Below are positions 16,501 to 25,800 of a stretch of DNA of 64,000 bases, piece by piece; the first letter of the stretch is position 1, and every line of letters starts with the position of its first letter. Origin of the DNA: Opitutaceae bacterium (GTDB taxonomy: Bacteria > Verrucomicrobiota > Verrucomicrobiia > Opitutales > Opitutaceae); contig JANQRT010000073.1 in NCBI GenBank assembly GCA_028284385.1, forward strand, positions 277,428 to 341,427. The letters run 5' to 3'. The notes under the pieces are model-generated. The model did not search any database and was not told where the DNA came from. It saw nothing but the letters and a program-made list of their open reading frames with translations. A program made the translations under genes and the position numbers.

Positions 16501-19500
16501 GGTTTCTCGCATTGTACTGGTAATTGGTCACCTTTCCATCGGGATTGGTTACCGAGCTGACGCGTCCGGCCGTGTCATAAGTATAGCTGGTCTGCCTTCC
16601 CTGCGGGTCCTCTTCGTAATCGACGAAGCCACTGGAATCGTAAAAGGTTTTGTAGCTGCCCTTGCGCGGATGAATGACTTCGATTTGCCGACCGAGTCCG
16701 TCGTACTCGAAATAGGTCGAGTGACCGGCATGGCTGATGGTCTCCACCAGCTTTCCGTTGTGGTAGATCTCCTCCGCATTGATAGAGGAAGCCGGACTGT
16801 CGACGATCTTGCGTCGAATCTTGTTAGTCCGGTCGGAGGTGATGGTTGTCGTTGTCGTGTTTCCGTGGATATCTATCGCTCGGACCTCGGCTTCCGGTCC
16901 GCAGGAGCAGCCTCCCAGCTTGGTCTTGACAATGGAGCTTGTAATGGTGGATGAACTACTTTGTTCCGCATAGAGCTTGGTCTCCTTGACTTGCCACCAA
17001 TCTGAGCTGATCTTCTCGAAACGGTGATCGTATTCGGTGAGGTGGTAATCTCCTGCTGCATCGAGAGGGTCTTCGAAGTCGTGCCATCGCTGCTCTCCTT
17101 CGCGAAACAGCTCTCCGTAAGCGTTGTACTCGTACTTCAGCGTGTTGAATGATGGAGTTTCCGCTTTTTTGGCCGTCAGCCTGCCGAACTCGTCGAAAAC
17201 GTTCTCGTAGTCTATGCTAGCCGTGTCCCACATGTTCTCTGGTCGGTAGAGGCTGTCGAACCCGATAGTGTTGTTTCTTGGCGAACCGGGCGTGCCGATA
17301 TTGGTGGTCACTCTTTCATTCAAGTAGCTTTTATACTGGGGAACGGTCGCATTGCCCGTGACTTCCTTCACTCTTTGGTCCTCATAGTATTCCGTTGTGA
17401 CGGATCCACCATTCGGATAAGTGACCGTTTTAGTGAATCCGCCTGGACCACCCTCGTTTGTGTACGAATAGCTAGTTGTCAGATTCCCTGGGGCGGTTTC
17501 GCTCGCAATGCGGCCCATCTTGTCGAAAGTCCAGCTCCAGGTTTGAGACTGTCCGCCAGAGCTGACGCTCTTGGAAATGATCTGGTCGAGCGCATTGTAA
17601 GCATAGTCGGTAACGATGTCAGGCTGAGCTGGATACGCTCCGTAGGCCGGGGCGCCTTTGACGGTTTCCTTGGTGACGCGCTCCAAAGCGTCGTACTGAA
17701 ACTCCCTTCGCTGGCCGGTTGAATCAATGTGCGCAGTCATGAGCCCATCGGTATACTCCCATTCCAGAATCTCGCCGGTCGATTTCTCGATGCGCGTAAC
17801 ATCTCCTTTGGCGTCCCGGTCAATCTCGGTCCAGGATACCAGTTCGAAAAGGGGCACGTCGTTGGAGTCGTCGACATAGATATGCATCTCCGACCTTAGG
17901 AGATGTCCCTTCTTGTTGCGAATAATGACTTCCTTGAAGGACTTCTTCTCCACGAGCCAAAGCTGGCTGACGTCTTCATCGTCATACTCGTCATACCTGG
18001 TTTTTGGAAGGGTTCCAATACCATTCTCCCAGCCGTGGAAACTTATTTCGCGCCAATAATCCCCATTCGAGTCTTCATAAAAGACTTTCGTCGAATCGTT
18101 GTAGTTGCCAACCTGGTACAGATAGGACGCTTTTCGTCCATCGGGCCCCTTGGCCGAATAGGGCAAGTCAACATAGACCGTGTCCCATAGGTGGGCCCGA
18201 TAGTATTCAATGTCGCGCTGTTCGTAGTCGGTCCCGCCGAAGTCGCTTCTGGATATATGATTCAGTGGTTCCCCATTCGCGTAGCCCGAATAGGTATGCG
18301 AGCGACTAGACTCCTCACTATAAACCGGATAGCTAGAAGTATAGCTTGAAAGCAAGTCCCCAGATTCATTCCAGTCGTCTTGGTAGTCGAAATACTCGTT
18401 CCTTGTTTTGTCTTGGCTATCGAATTCGGAATCAATTTGCCTGATTCGACCTCCTCTCGAGTCGTGCTCGTCATAGTACTCATAATCAGTTCTCCTCCCG
18501 TAGAAATCGAATATTACGCTAGGTCTGCCTACGCTCCCCAGGTGGTATTGTGATGATTTATAGTACCCTTCTCCGTAGTAATTAATCTGCTTTGTATATT
18601 CTTGAGCGCCGAGATCGAATTCCACTTCCGTCAGGAAGCTGCCGAAATCGTTAACCTTGTTTACCTCATGGTACTCCATGTCGACTTCTCCCGTCCCTCT
18701 CTTTATCCGCACGTCGAAATCTCGATATGAACCGCTATCGCTGCCGTCTTGATCGTACAGTTTCAGAGAGCCAGGATATAGTAGGTCGTGTCCCCAGCTG
18801 CCCCCTACGCCAATGACCCACTCCTGAGTACGGCTTCCCTCGGTCCGTCGCAAGGTGTATTCCGTATCGTGATCCCATAACAGCTCATACTCTATGAGGT
18901 GAGGGCCATTGATTCGATAGAATCCACCGGACTTCGAGCCAACGTTCTCGTCAAGATAGAATCTGATGTAAATCTCGTCCTCGTCTCTTTCCTCTATATC
19001 GAGAAGCATCTGATCGGTTTTCACCTGGCGAAGCACTAGCTGATCTTTTAGAATTTCAACTCCAGCCTTATAGCTAGGACAGCTGAGCATTTCGATGGGG
19101 TCCACGTTGTCTATCTCGCGAAACTCCAGAAAGCCTGCGCCCAGACCGTTCACGAGGCTGCCCAACGAGATACGCCAGCTTTTCGGGTAGGAATCCACTT
19201 CCAGAAGATCGCCGAAATGTCGCGAAGCGGAGGGACCATTCTTTACGATTATGAGCGTCGCGTCGTTCAGGCTGCCTGATATTCTCCGGGTCTTCTCTCC
19301 TTCAATATAGAGTGTATAGCCTTCGGGAGGGAAAAAGCGCGTCCAACTGCCTGAGTGATTTATGATATACTCTTTTCCTGGCCGAATCATATACGACGAG
19401 CTGCCGCTCCCGACACCCTCAATACTGAGGCCGGAGCCGTTTTCAACGCCCAGATACTTGAATTTGGCTTCCCAGCTTCCATAGGTTGCGAGAGGGAGGA

Positions 19501-19561
19501 GAGCCAGGAGGGCGATTGAAACAATGATTTGGATACGTTTGGGAGTCTTTATAAAGATCAT
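13553..19561 (-). CDS. Full-length Rhs/YD-repeat protein with unrecognised C-terminal tip
   Basis: The 2002-residue protein starts with a Sec-type signal (IIVSIALLALLPLATYGSW). A beta-rich N-terminal region (about 30-600) follows, then many YD repeats such as WEYTDGLMTAHIDSTGQRRE and YEYDGLGRQIEVIHPRKGS (about 600-1500). The Rhs core ends with YYGFRYYNPSLGRFINRDP and stops at LGMY (Tyr1674). YD repeats form a shell that encloses a C-terminal toxin, released by cleavage near the core end. Residues 1675-2002 form a unique tip: a Pro/Asp/Ser-rich linker (1675-1790) and a compact domain (about 1800-2002) that I do not recognise. The tip DNA is more AT-rich than the core. The ATG overlaps the TPR gene stop (ATGA), and the HEAT lipoprotein gene follows at four bases. 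The export signal indicates it is not a classic cytoplasmic type VI cargo. Confidence 0.85.
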   Translation of the reverse strand: MIFIKTPKRIQIIVSIALLALLPLATYGSWEAKFKYLGVENGSGLSIEGVGSGSSSYMIRPGKEYIINHSGSWTRFFPPEGYTLYIEGEKTRRISGSLNDATLIIVKNGPSASRHFGDLLEVDSYPKSWRISLGSLVNGLGAGFLEFREIDNVDPIEMLSCPSYKAGVEILKDQLVLRQVKTDQMLLDIEERDEDEIYIRFYLDENVGSKSGGFYRINGPHLIEYELLWDHDTEYTLRRTEGSRTQEWVIGVGGSWGHDLLYPGSLKLYDQDGSDSGSYRDFDVRIKRGTGEVDMEYHEVNKVNDFGSFLTEVEFDLGAQEYTKQINYYGEGYYKSSQYHLGSVGRPSVIFDFYGRRTDYEYYDEHDSRGGRIRQIDSEFDSQDKTRNEYFDYQDDWNESGDLLSSYTSSYPVYSEESSRSHTYSGYANGEPLNHISRSDFGGTDYEQRDIEYYRAHLWDTVYVDLPYSAKGPDGRKASYLYQVGNYNDSTKVFYEDSNGDYWREISFHGWENGIGTLPKTRYDEYDDEDVSQLWLVEKKSFKEVIIRNKKGHLLRSEMHIYVDDSNDVPLFELVSWTEIDRDAKGDVTRIEKSTGEILEWEYTDGLMTAHIDSTGQRREFQYDALERVTKETVKGAPAYGAYPAQPDIVTDYAYNALDQIISKSVSSGGQSQTWSWTFDKMGRIASETAPGNLTTSYSYTNEGGPGGFTKTVTYPNGGSVTTEYYEDQRVKEVTGNATVPQYKSYLNERVTTNIGTPGSPRNNTIGFDSLYRPENMWDTASIDYENVFDEFGRLTAKKAETPSFNTLKYEYNAYGELFREGEQRWHDFEDPLDAAGDYHLTEYDHRFEKISSDWWQVKETKLYAEQSSSSTITSSIVKTKLGGCSCGPEAEVRAIDIHGNTTTTTITSDRTNKIRRKIVDSPASSINAEEIYHNGKLVETISHAGHSTYFEYDGLGRQIEVIHPRKGSYKTFYDSSGFVDYEEDPQGRQTSYTYDTAGRVSSVTNPDGKVTNYQYNARNQVTQVSGDTINTRTYSYNTYGELTGITGSSNITWQRNETTGLLESKTIDGKTTTFTYNSARKLNSETGPRGITTSYEYHNSNTPLLTSLSYSDSTPSVSIGRDRTGRTISASDSSGSRVLSIDSSTRQILSEPIPYVSNLQITPTYATSGSVIGRGTGFELGTSNNTDLYHETAYGYDGFGRLDAITGSINGSGNRAFDYGYLANSNLVDRLDQLSSGFARLHSYEPNRDLLASVDNMISSTTVAGFDYRYDSLGRRTDVVKTGTLYDIYGGSGLVDKYTYSSKNELLSANTYVGSDPDATLPALPGRSFSFNYDTSDNLSSKVANGVTSTFGLVSGNFVSSVSKSNYNVIDVSGADDAAATVTANGVSASRQDEYFYAAADISGESSNLPYPQITVSSTLGGSTTNESFRVFEKGSSYGRNQDNDGNPTDDYRWTYVYDAENRVIEMTEKSFSANPDPRKRLHYDYDYMGRRWQKEVYEYVSSTWTLVSRTKYVYATSSFNLIAELDGLNNDAVIRTYTWGKDLSGTLSGAGGVGGLLMLSEAGTDYLASYDGNGNLVALTNATDGSLAAAYEYSPYGRLLRAEGPMAKKNPFRFSTKYTDDETGLVYYGFRYYNPSLGRFINRDPVEEQGGLNLYAAFANDPINHIDVLGMYCSDPVYGLCEELYDDGVAQTPYWNWGGVYDNGYKPGAPIPLDPNDPYSKVWWPDDDGDDGPLPIMSNIDQYLLGQLVDQTTPDYSSGADSSGNGSGGSDPTPMVATPVSSPSNGVSDFSMGGPTLLRNNNHRVDNLNRWNGLGNSDTHFTSHSIKINLSTDTADEAAQEAYRAISEFRFFNGEDRLANASVSPDGKFVFFKPTNPGKAAGLPLSGFEKSSPVGISRNDDTMTVTGETQEGHFLVGRRGWRVEVNSPSQFTITTRGYEQILPQATALESSFKIDQMQIWEDYLYDTVEGLGHSFGIEFPGVDSHHATILPPSNVPFPFE

Positions 19562-20217
19562 TTTCCGTTTCCTCCCTGTTGTGCGTTTCCTCTGGCAGAT
19601 TCCGATTGGCCCCTGGCATTTTGCAGCTGACTGAATTGCCTGGCCTTCGTGACTCCCAGTCTCTCTCTTCCTTCCTTAGTGCGGGCTAGCTTGATCGCTA
19701 GATGATTCGCGCTCGGGTCGAGCTCGCGGGCTTTGGCAAAGCAATTGGCGGCGATGGACTTGTCGTTGCGGATCTTCTCGCAGACTAGCCCCAGATGATA
19801 ATAAGCGTCGCGCTTCTGCTTGGTCTCCAAGTCTTTGTCATGCTTCTCCGCGGCCTTCGACAATTCGGTCTCGGCTTGCTCGTAGAAGCGATAGGCCTGC
19901 TTGTATCGGGACTGGTTATACAGATGATTGCCGGCTCGCTTGTAGAGCATGCCCTTCTCGTAGTGGTTGGCGGCTGAGCCTTTTTCGTTTCGGCTGCGAC
20001 TTATCTTCGCTTCTATGCCGAAGTCGGCAGCGGTGGGATCGAGGGGCTGGAGGTATAATGGACGGGCTTCGTCCGAATTGTGAATAGTGAATTCCGATCC
20101 GCCCCTGCCCGCTTCGTCGGACTCCGGCGTTACGTGATGTTGAATGCCTTGCTCTTGGGCAGGAGCTAAACTGACTGGATAAACTATGAACGTTGCGAGA
20201 AGTAGTTGGAATTTCAT
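19558..20217 (-). CDS. Secreted TPR protein of the Rhs operon
   Basis: The 219-residue product has a signal peptide (LLLATFIVYPVSLAPAQ, cleavage near residue 21) and a polar segment to about residue 80. A TPR-like block (about 83-175) follows: YEKGMLYKRAGNHLYNQSRY, then YYHLGLVCEKIRND and FAKARELDPSANHLAIKLAR. The C-terminus is rich in Gln, Asn and Gly. Its stop overlaps the Rhs start codon by the ATGA arrangement, so translation of the two is coupled. It may act as an export or assembly partner of the Rhs protein. This is inferred from coupling and from the common use of TPRs in such roles. Confidence 0.7.
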   Translation of the reverse strand: MKFQLLLATFIVYPVSLAPAQEQGIQHHVTPESDEAGRGGSEFTIHNSDEARPLYLQPLDPTAADFGIEAKISRSRNEKGSAANHYEKGMLYKRAGNHLYNQSRYKQAYRFYEQAETELSKAAEKHDKDLETKQKRDAYYHLGLVCEKIRNDKSIAANCFAKARELDPSANHLAIKLARTKEGRERLGVTKARQFSQLQNARGQSESARGNAQQGGNGK

Positions 20218-20239
20218 GACTTGGGAAATTGAGTTTTGG

Positions 20240-20325
20240 GTTTAAACCACAGAGGGCACGGAGTTCACAGAGGGGAGATTATGCTAATATGAGGTCCGCA
20301 GATTCATATCTGCGGCTACGTTTTC
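20240..20325. repeat. Intergenic hairpin and low-complexity repeat
   Basis: A perfect eight-pair hairpin CCGCAGAT/ATCTGCGG (20296-20303 with 20308-20315, loop TCAT) follows a stretch reading CCACAGAGGGCACGGAG. That stretch resembles a short repeat met in many unrelated bacterial genomes. The hairpin sits between two genes of the Rhs operon and lacks a T-run on the minus strand. It is thus more likely a REP-like element than a terminator. Confidence 0.55.
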
Positions 20326-21164
20326 TAGGGTGATACATTAAATACCGTTAGCTCACGGGTGCGGAGGTGGGCGACGCTTTCGCTGGAAACGTCGATTGCG
20401 GATGGCGGATTGCGCATGTCGGATTGTTTGCCCAGCATCTCGTTTTCCGATGCGGCTACAATAGGCCGGACTATCAGCTGGAGCGTTATGGGCGTTTGAA
20501 TACGTTGCTCCACTTGCCGGGCGATCTGGCTGTCGGGAATCTCGCTGATGAGATCATTCCTTAACAGCTCCGAAGGGTCTAGATAAGCCAGATCGGTGAT
20601 GGTGGCGAAGCCGGTGGCGGGAGGGAACGCGACTAAGTCGCGTTGGGTCAGCCTTCGCCAAGGCTCCGGCTTGACGAGTCCCCTTACGGGTTCCGTTCCT
20701 AGAGTCAGCTCGCCGCTTTTGTCTTTTGAAATATACAAGCTTATCTCACCGTCGCTATCAGGATACTCGACAGGTTCGCGGGAGAGGATCTCGCCGGTGG
20801 CGAGGTCGAGTTGGACCAAGTGGCTGGATTCCTGAGCCTTTTGGAATCCGTAGAGCTTTTCGCCGATCGAGAAGAGGACGCCGTCGATGGGGTTTTCGGC
20901 GAAGGTCGTTTCCAGAGTGAGCCTAAGCGGCTGTAGGGCCGAGGGTAGTACGAACTGAGCGGGCGAGGCATCGATGTCCGAGGTGAGGACGATAGGGAGC
21001 TCGAGGTTAGTTGGCAGAGGAGAGGATTCGTTTAGACCATGAAGAATGGAGGATGGTCCGCCTCCTTGGACGTACGGCGTGACAAGTCCGCCTTCGCGTG
21101 AAGCTACGGCGAGACAGGGCAAGGCGATGAGGATAAGTGTTGCGAAAAGTAGTTGTTTTTTCAT
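20325..21164 (-). CDS. Secreted protein of unknown function at the head of the Rhs operon
   Basis: The 279-residue product has a clear signal peptide (LLFATLILIALPCLAVA, cleavage near residue 21). Its mature part holds an Asp-rich, beta-like segment (VLFSIGEKLYGFQKAQESSH, then LVQLDLATGEILSREPVEY). A region follows with FATITDLAYLDPSELLRNDL and a polar C-terminus. No family is recognised. It precedes the TPR and Rhs genes on the same strand with a 107-base gap, and its start has the same MKKQLLFATLIL style as the TPR protein (MKFQLLLATFIV). The two may therefore be related or co-evolved accessory proteins of the Rhs system. Function is unknown. Confidence 0.6.
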   Translation of the reverse strand: MKKQLLFATLILIALPCLAVASREGGLVTPYVQGGGPSSILHGLNESSPLPTNLELPIVLTSDIDASPAQFVLPSALQPLRLTLETTFAENPIDGVLFSIGEKLYGFQKAQESSHLVQLDLATGEILSREPVEYPDSDGEISLYISKDKSGELTLGTEPVRGLVKPEPWRRLTQRDLVAFPPATGFATITDLAYLDPSELLRNDLISEIPDSQIARQVEQRIQTPITLQLIVRPIVAASENEMLGKQSDMRNPPSAIDVSSESVAHLRTRELTVFNVSP

Positions 21165-22004
21165 GACGGTAAAAATCGGAGATTTTTAGGTATCAGGTGC
21201 TGGGTATTGGGCGCCGAGAGGCGTAAGGATCTCATTTCAGAGGGGAAATAGAGCCCGGCGCTACTTATAAATTGGCGTCTGGATTAATGGTGAGTGATGA
21301 CTTTGCTCGATAGTTAAGTTGGAATGAATTTGGGTTAACAGCTAACGAGTTACTGAAGAGCGATTCGCAGGAAACTGTCAACTCGCTAGAGGTGTGTTAC
21401 CTAGATTTTTCATTTGGATACCCAATCACCCTGACAAGAGTCCTACGTGATGACCCGGACTTTGTGAATAACTGTATCAGGATTGTGAATAAGTCGATGG
21501 TCTCCGACCATCGATTAGCCAGTGGTCAGCCATCGGAAGTCAGAAAACCGCCATTTATGGCGTGTTTGCTTGTCCGCAACTCTAGAGGATTTTGTCCGCT
21601 AGCGGATGCTGCTAAATATGAATGAGTTAACAACGCTTCGCTCCAGGGCTCGCGCCTTCGTTTTACTACGGCGGCACAAGCAGGCTACATTGGTTTGAAA
21701 CAACGAAAGTCGCTGAATGCACGAAAGGGGATTTGGATTTAAGTCTGAACGATTCCCCTTTTCAAATCCTGCCCTCAACGTGTTGAGGATCTTGCTTCCG
21801 TCTTTGCTATCGCTACTCCGTGACGAGCCAAAGGCAGGTTGCACCGGCACAGGCCGATCGCCGCTACAAGCGGCTTTCTTTTGGTCTGCATGTCGCCTTC
21901 GGCATCTGCGACGCCTTCGACGGGCTCAGGGCAGGCGAGCTCAGGCCGGGTTGGCATGCAGCTGCAAGCGATTTTGTTGACGGCTCTAGGCGTTAAACAT
22001 CGCC
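21165..22004. other. 840-base non-coding region
   Basis: No convincing gene is seen. Open frames here have no family features and no ribosome sites. The region contains a perfect nine-pair hairpin (21494-21514) and a longer inverted repeat AAAGGGGA/TCCCCTTTT around 21724-21761. It also holds the common short repeat CCTTCGACGGGCTCAGGG at 21914-21931, found scattered in many bacterial genomes. The promoter of the Rhs operon probably lies at its left end. Confidence 0.55.
21494..21514. repeat. Perfect intergenic hairpin
   Basis: TCGATGGTC (21494-21502) pairs perfectly with GACCATCGA (21506-21514) over a three-base loop TCC. It has the same style as the inner hairpins of the cloverleaf elements at 1996-2210 (long perfect stem, very short loop). 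Confidence 0.65.
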
Positions 22005-22589
22005 TCAACCACGGCCGCCGCCCCCTCCGCCACCACGACCACCGCCGCCGCCACGGCCGCGCATTTCGGGGAGCTCAGGTATCATTTTATTGGATATCTT
22101 TCTAAATTGCTTGAACTGCTCTTTATCGAGCTGCTTGCGCACGTCTTTTCTTAATTCCGATCGGATACCTTCTCGCTCGGTCCGAAGCGCCATCATCTGA
22201 TTTCGCAGCTCGGGATTCCCCTGTCTTGCCCCACTCGACCCGCGCTCGCCTCTTGGACCCGCTTGACGCCTCAAATTCTGAGCCTGGAAAACCAGCTTCA
22301 GCTCGTCGACATAGAACTGGGCAATGGTATTGGCGAATTCCTCACGCAGCTCGGTATCGTCTTCCGGAATGGAGTCCATCTGATCGAGAAAGTCGAAGAC
22401 CTTTTGATTGATCCTTTCAACCTGTTCTTGTTTCCAAGCTTCAACATCGAAATTCCGTCTAGACTCGGGTCGGTGGCTCTCAGCTTCCTGCTCAACCTCG
22501 TCTTGAGAAAATCCTAAAGGAATAGAAAGAAAGGAAACGCACATCGCCAAACGGATGGACACCGGCAAAGAAAGGGGAGAACTTCTCAT
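22005..22589 (-). CDS. Secreted Gly/Arg-tailed helical protein
   Basis: I prefer the ATG at 22589 (MRSSPLSLPVSIRLAM), which begins a signal peptide ending near LGFSQDE; a further in-frame ATG at 22625 would add 12 residues. The mature protein is mostly charged helix: RRNFDVEAWKQEQVERINQK, then FYVDELKLVFQAQNLRRQ and LRKDVRKQLDKEQFKQFRK. It ends in about 20 residues of almost pure Gly and Arg. The helical part recalls periplasmic LTXXQ/Spy-like proteins with a KQLDKEQFKQFRK repeat, but that link is weak. The Gly/Arg tail could bind nucleic acid or polyanionic surface material. It is monocistronic as far as can be seen. Confidence 0.6.
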   Translation of the reverse strand: MRSSPLSLPVSIRLAMCVSFLSIPLGFSQDEVEQEAESHRPESRRNFDVEAWKQEQVERINQKVFDFLDQMDSIPEDDTELREEFANTIAQFYVDELKLVFQAQNLRRQAGPRGERGSSGARQGNPELRNQMMALRTEREGIRSELRKDVRKQLDKEQFKQFRKISNKMIPELPEMRGRGGGGGRGGGGGGGRG

Positions 22590-22808
22590 TGGGGTAGTTT
22601 GATAAATGGAAAGGAAGGTGGACAAAGAGACTTTGAGAAAACGAAGTGGAAGGGCAACTGGTTACGCGCTTTTTCCGAGATACGAGAGCATTGCTGGAAT
22701 TGCCGTAGCATTTAGTCCAGATTCCCCACTCCCGGTATATTGATTCGGGAAAAATCAATCGACTCAACCTGCCGACTAAAAACGTAAGGATACGCTTAGA
22801 ACAAGACT

Positions 22809-22830
22809 GGTAATGCCAAATGGCATTACC
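22809..22830. repeat. Perfect intergenic hairpin
   Basis: GGTAATGCC (22809-22817) pairs perfectly with GGCATTACC (22822-22830) over loop AAAT. It lies 60 bases past the stop of the large coiled-coil gene on the minus strand. No T-run follows on that strand, so a REP-like role is as likely as termination. Confidence 0.6.
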
Positions 22831-22890
22831 TCCCTATCGTTAGTAACCCACCCAAATGGAAGAGCAGACCTCTTCTATTGAAAAGCGATT

Positions 22891-25800
22891 CTACTCAGCA
22901 AAGAGCGGCGGCATGATCGAGCCAAATGACGGGCTGGACAATTCGACGCCACTTGATTTCGAGGTCTCAGCCAGCACCTGGCCTGCGTCCTGGCCGTTTA
23001 GCCGGTAGGTAACTACGGGCATGTAGACAGACAGTTTTTTGCCTTTTTCCAGACGCTCGATTTGACCCGTCGTTTCATTGAAGGTCCAAAGACGCTCGGT
23101 CGGTTTGATCTTCGAAGCATAGTGAACGCTACCCGAAAGATCGGCGAAACCTACAGGAACCAGCTCTCCTTTGGTAGCCGTTTCCAGCAGTGAAATGAAA
23201 GCGGAGACCTCTTCAGACGGCTTTAATTCAGAGCTACCTTCAAAGTGCTGAGCATAATTGCTGGAGGGCGACTCCAATTCGCTTTGCTTCAGCCAGCTAT
23301 ACCTATCTAGGCCTGCCTTTTTGTAGGACGCCAGTTCGAGAGCGTCTTGCTGAAGCGTTGGAGAAAGCTTGAGCCCCCACTTCCAAGGCTCCTTGGATAT
23401 CAAGCCGAGGATCTCGCCTTTCCAATAAGCTTTGAACGCTGGAGAAATAGAGTCCGCCGCGTTAATCGATTCTATTAGCTCGATAGCGGTAAACCTTCTA
23501 GCCCCGGATCCAATCCGATTAAGCGCAGGCTGAATTACATTAGCGAAGTATTCAGATTCTGGAGATAGAGTGGAAGCCTCGTAATAGAAGCCGAACGCAG
23601 TACCGCCAGGACGGCTTAGGATATTCATGCCGCGAGGCGTATCAGCAGCTCTACCCTCTGCATCGAAACCATATTCCGGGAAAGTGTGATTGATTCCGTC
23701 TTCCAATTTCTTGTCGATCTTTTCGATAGGCTTGGAGAGATAGACCGTTTTGACGCTTTGCGGCTCAGTCGAGCCTTGATAGAAGCGGACTTTCGACTTG
23801 TAGACGCTAGCGGTCTCGCTAGCCGAGCGGATCAGCTTCTGCAAATGAGCTCGTTCGGAAAAGGAAAGCGTAATTTTCGTGTCCTGGTAACCCGCTATGC
23901 TGAATTCCCTGGAATCCTCTAGGCTTTCGGGCAACACCAGCTTCTGAAGCATTTCGGCAAACTGGGGCTGCAATTCGAGAATACGGGCAGCTCCCTCCTT
24001 TTCGATTGCAGAAGCTATATCCAAATCCTTGATACTTTCAAGCGGCTCGATGTATTCCTGCATGGTTTTAGCGCTGGCCAGAAGATCGAGAACCTCGATG
24101 AGCGACGCCCATTTTTCCTGAGTTTTGCGTAATCTATCCTCCGCAAGCTGAAGGGCTCCGCTTGAGTATTCGGGATCGATGGCCTGAGCGCGTTCGATCG
24201 CCTTCCAAGTCTCTGCCAGCACTTCGTCCGCTTTGGCAGAAGTTTTCTCGAAATCCTTCCTCTCCTTTGCGGCTTCAACCAAACGCACGTTCGATTCCGC
24301 TTGAGACTTCCAATATTCCGCGATGGTCGCCAATTCGGCTCCACGATCGGACTTCATCTCCTCGAAAGTCTTCTTCAGATCTTCGATTCGAGCTGCTATC
24401 GCTTTAGTCTCATCGTTGTCGCTAGCGGCAGTCGCTTTCTCCTCGATTATTTCAAGAATGGCAGCCACCTCCTCTTCAATGGCAGGAGTATAGCCTTTTT
24501 CGACCGCCGCCTTTAGCAAGTCCGCAACCGCAGCGTATTCAGCATCCAACTTCCGTTGAACTTCCTTCAAGGTCTCTTCAACCGAAAGCTTTTTTCTGGG
24601 AGCTTCGGCAGCAGGTTGCGTCTGCGCGACATCGCTTCCGGCATTCGGAGTCGCTGTCTCGGACTGCTTCGCTACCGACGTCGAAGCATTCGGGTCTTTT
24701 GCAGGTTTCTTCTCGACCGACTTGGCTTTCTCATCCTTAGCAGGCGAAGTCTTGGCTGGTATTGGCTTGGACTTAGCTATGCTCGACTGAGATGATGAAG
24801 CATTATCGCCATACAGGTACCAAATGGCCGCCGCCCCAGCTACAGCCGCAATGCCAATCCCTGCAAACAAACCGGTTTTGGACGATTTCTTCTCTCCTCT
24901 TGCTTTCGGGCTAGGCTTAGGGGCTTTCGCCTTTTTCATCTTTTTTGAGGAGCCTCTTTTATCTAGTTGGTTTTGGAGATGTTCTGAAATTTTATAGCCC
25001 TTCTCTTCCATCAAATTCCTGATCTTCGAAATCGATTCGATGGCAAGTTTCGCTTCCTGACCCTTCCCGCTATCCCGAACTTTGATAGCATCCTTGAGCT
25101 GCAAGTTCGCGTCATGCTCTCCTCGATACTGACCAAGCCGTTCGCCGATCTTCGAGACCTGTTCAAGCGATGCGGGCTCTACCAGTTCGCGAACTTCCTT
25201 GCTGTCCAGGTGCCATTGGCAAGCGAGATATTCGTCTTCAAATTGCTTCCAGTTGCTCTCGTTGAGCTGACGGGCATTGTTAATCACGCCTTCAACTTTG
25301 GCTATCGCCTCCTCGCGAGCTTTATCTTTGCGAGCCTTGACAACCGTCTTCACCTCGGAATCGGACTTGGGAAGCTCGACACCGCAAGCCTCATAACGAT
25401 CGATAATCGATTGAGCGGTTTCTCCTGGCATCAACCCAGCGGAAATCGCCATTAGATCGGCTTCCGCCTGGAGCTTCATCTTCTTCTGCATCTGGATACG
25501 TTCCTTCTGCAGGCTATGATCGCCCGAAAATTGATCGACCAGCACATCGATAATCGGGAGCGAGCTTTCTGGATTCTTCGATGAGCGCCTTTCGCGGTAC
25601 GCTTCCATCAACCAGCCTTTGAGCTTCTCCCCTTCTTCGAAAGCTCCCTTGAGGCAGTCGATCAGATTCGTATTCAAATCTTCAGGTTGTTTCCATCCAA
25701 AGCTGGCGCAACATTCCTTCCAGGCGTCTAGTTCAGGAAAATTCAATGACTGGACGCGCTCCATGAGATTGGAGTCCCGCATCATCTCGACATAAGCGTC

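Noticed and set aside
13553..19561. Type VI secretion cargo
   Set aside because: The Rhs protein has a Sec signal, no PAAR domain, and no VgrG or type VI genes are nearby.
21392..21625. 77-codon plus-strand open frame
   Set aside because: It spans the hairpin at 21494-21514, has no ribosome site and no protein-like pattern.
21914..21931. CCTTCGACGGGCTCAGGG as a specific regulatory site
   Set aside because: The same short sequence is common across many bacterial genomes as a dispersed repeat, so no local function is claimed.
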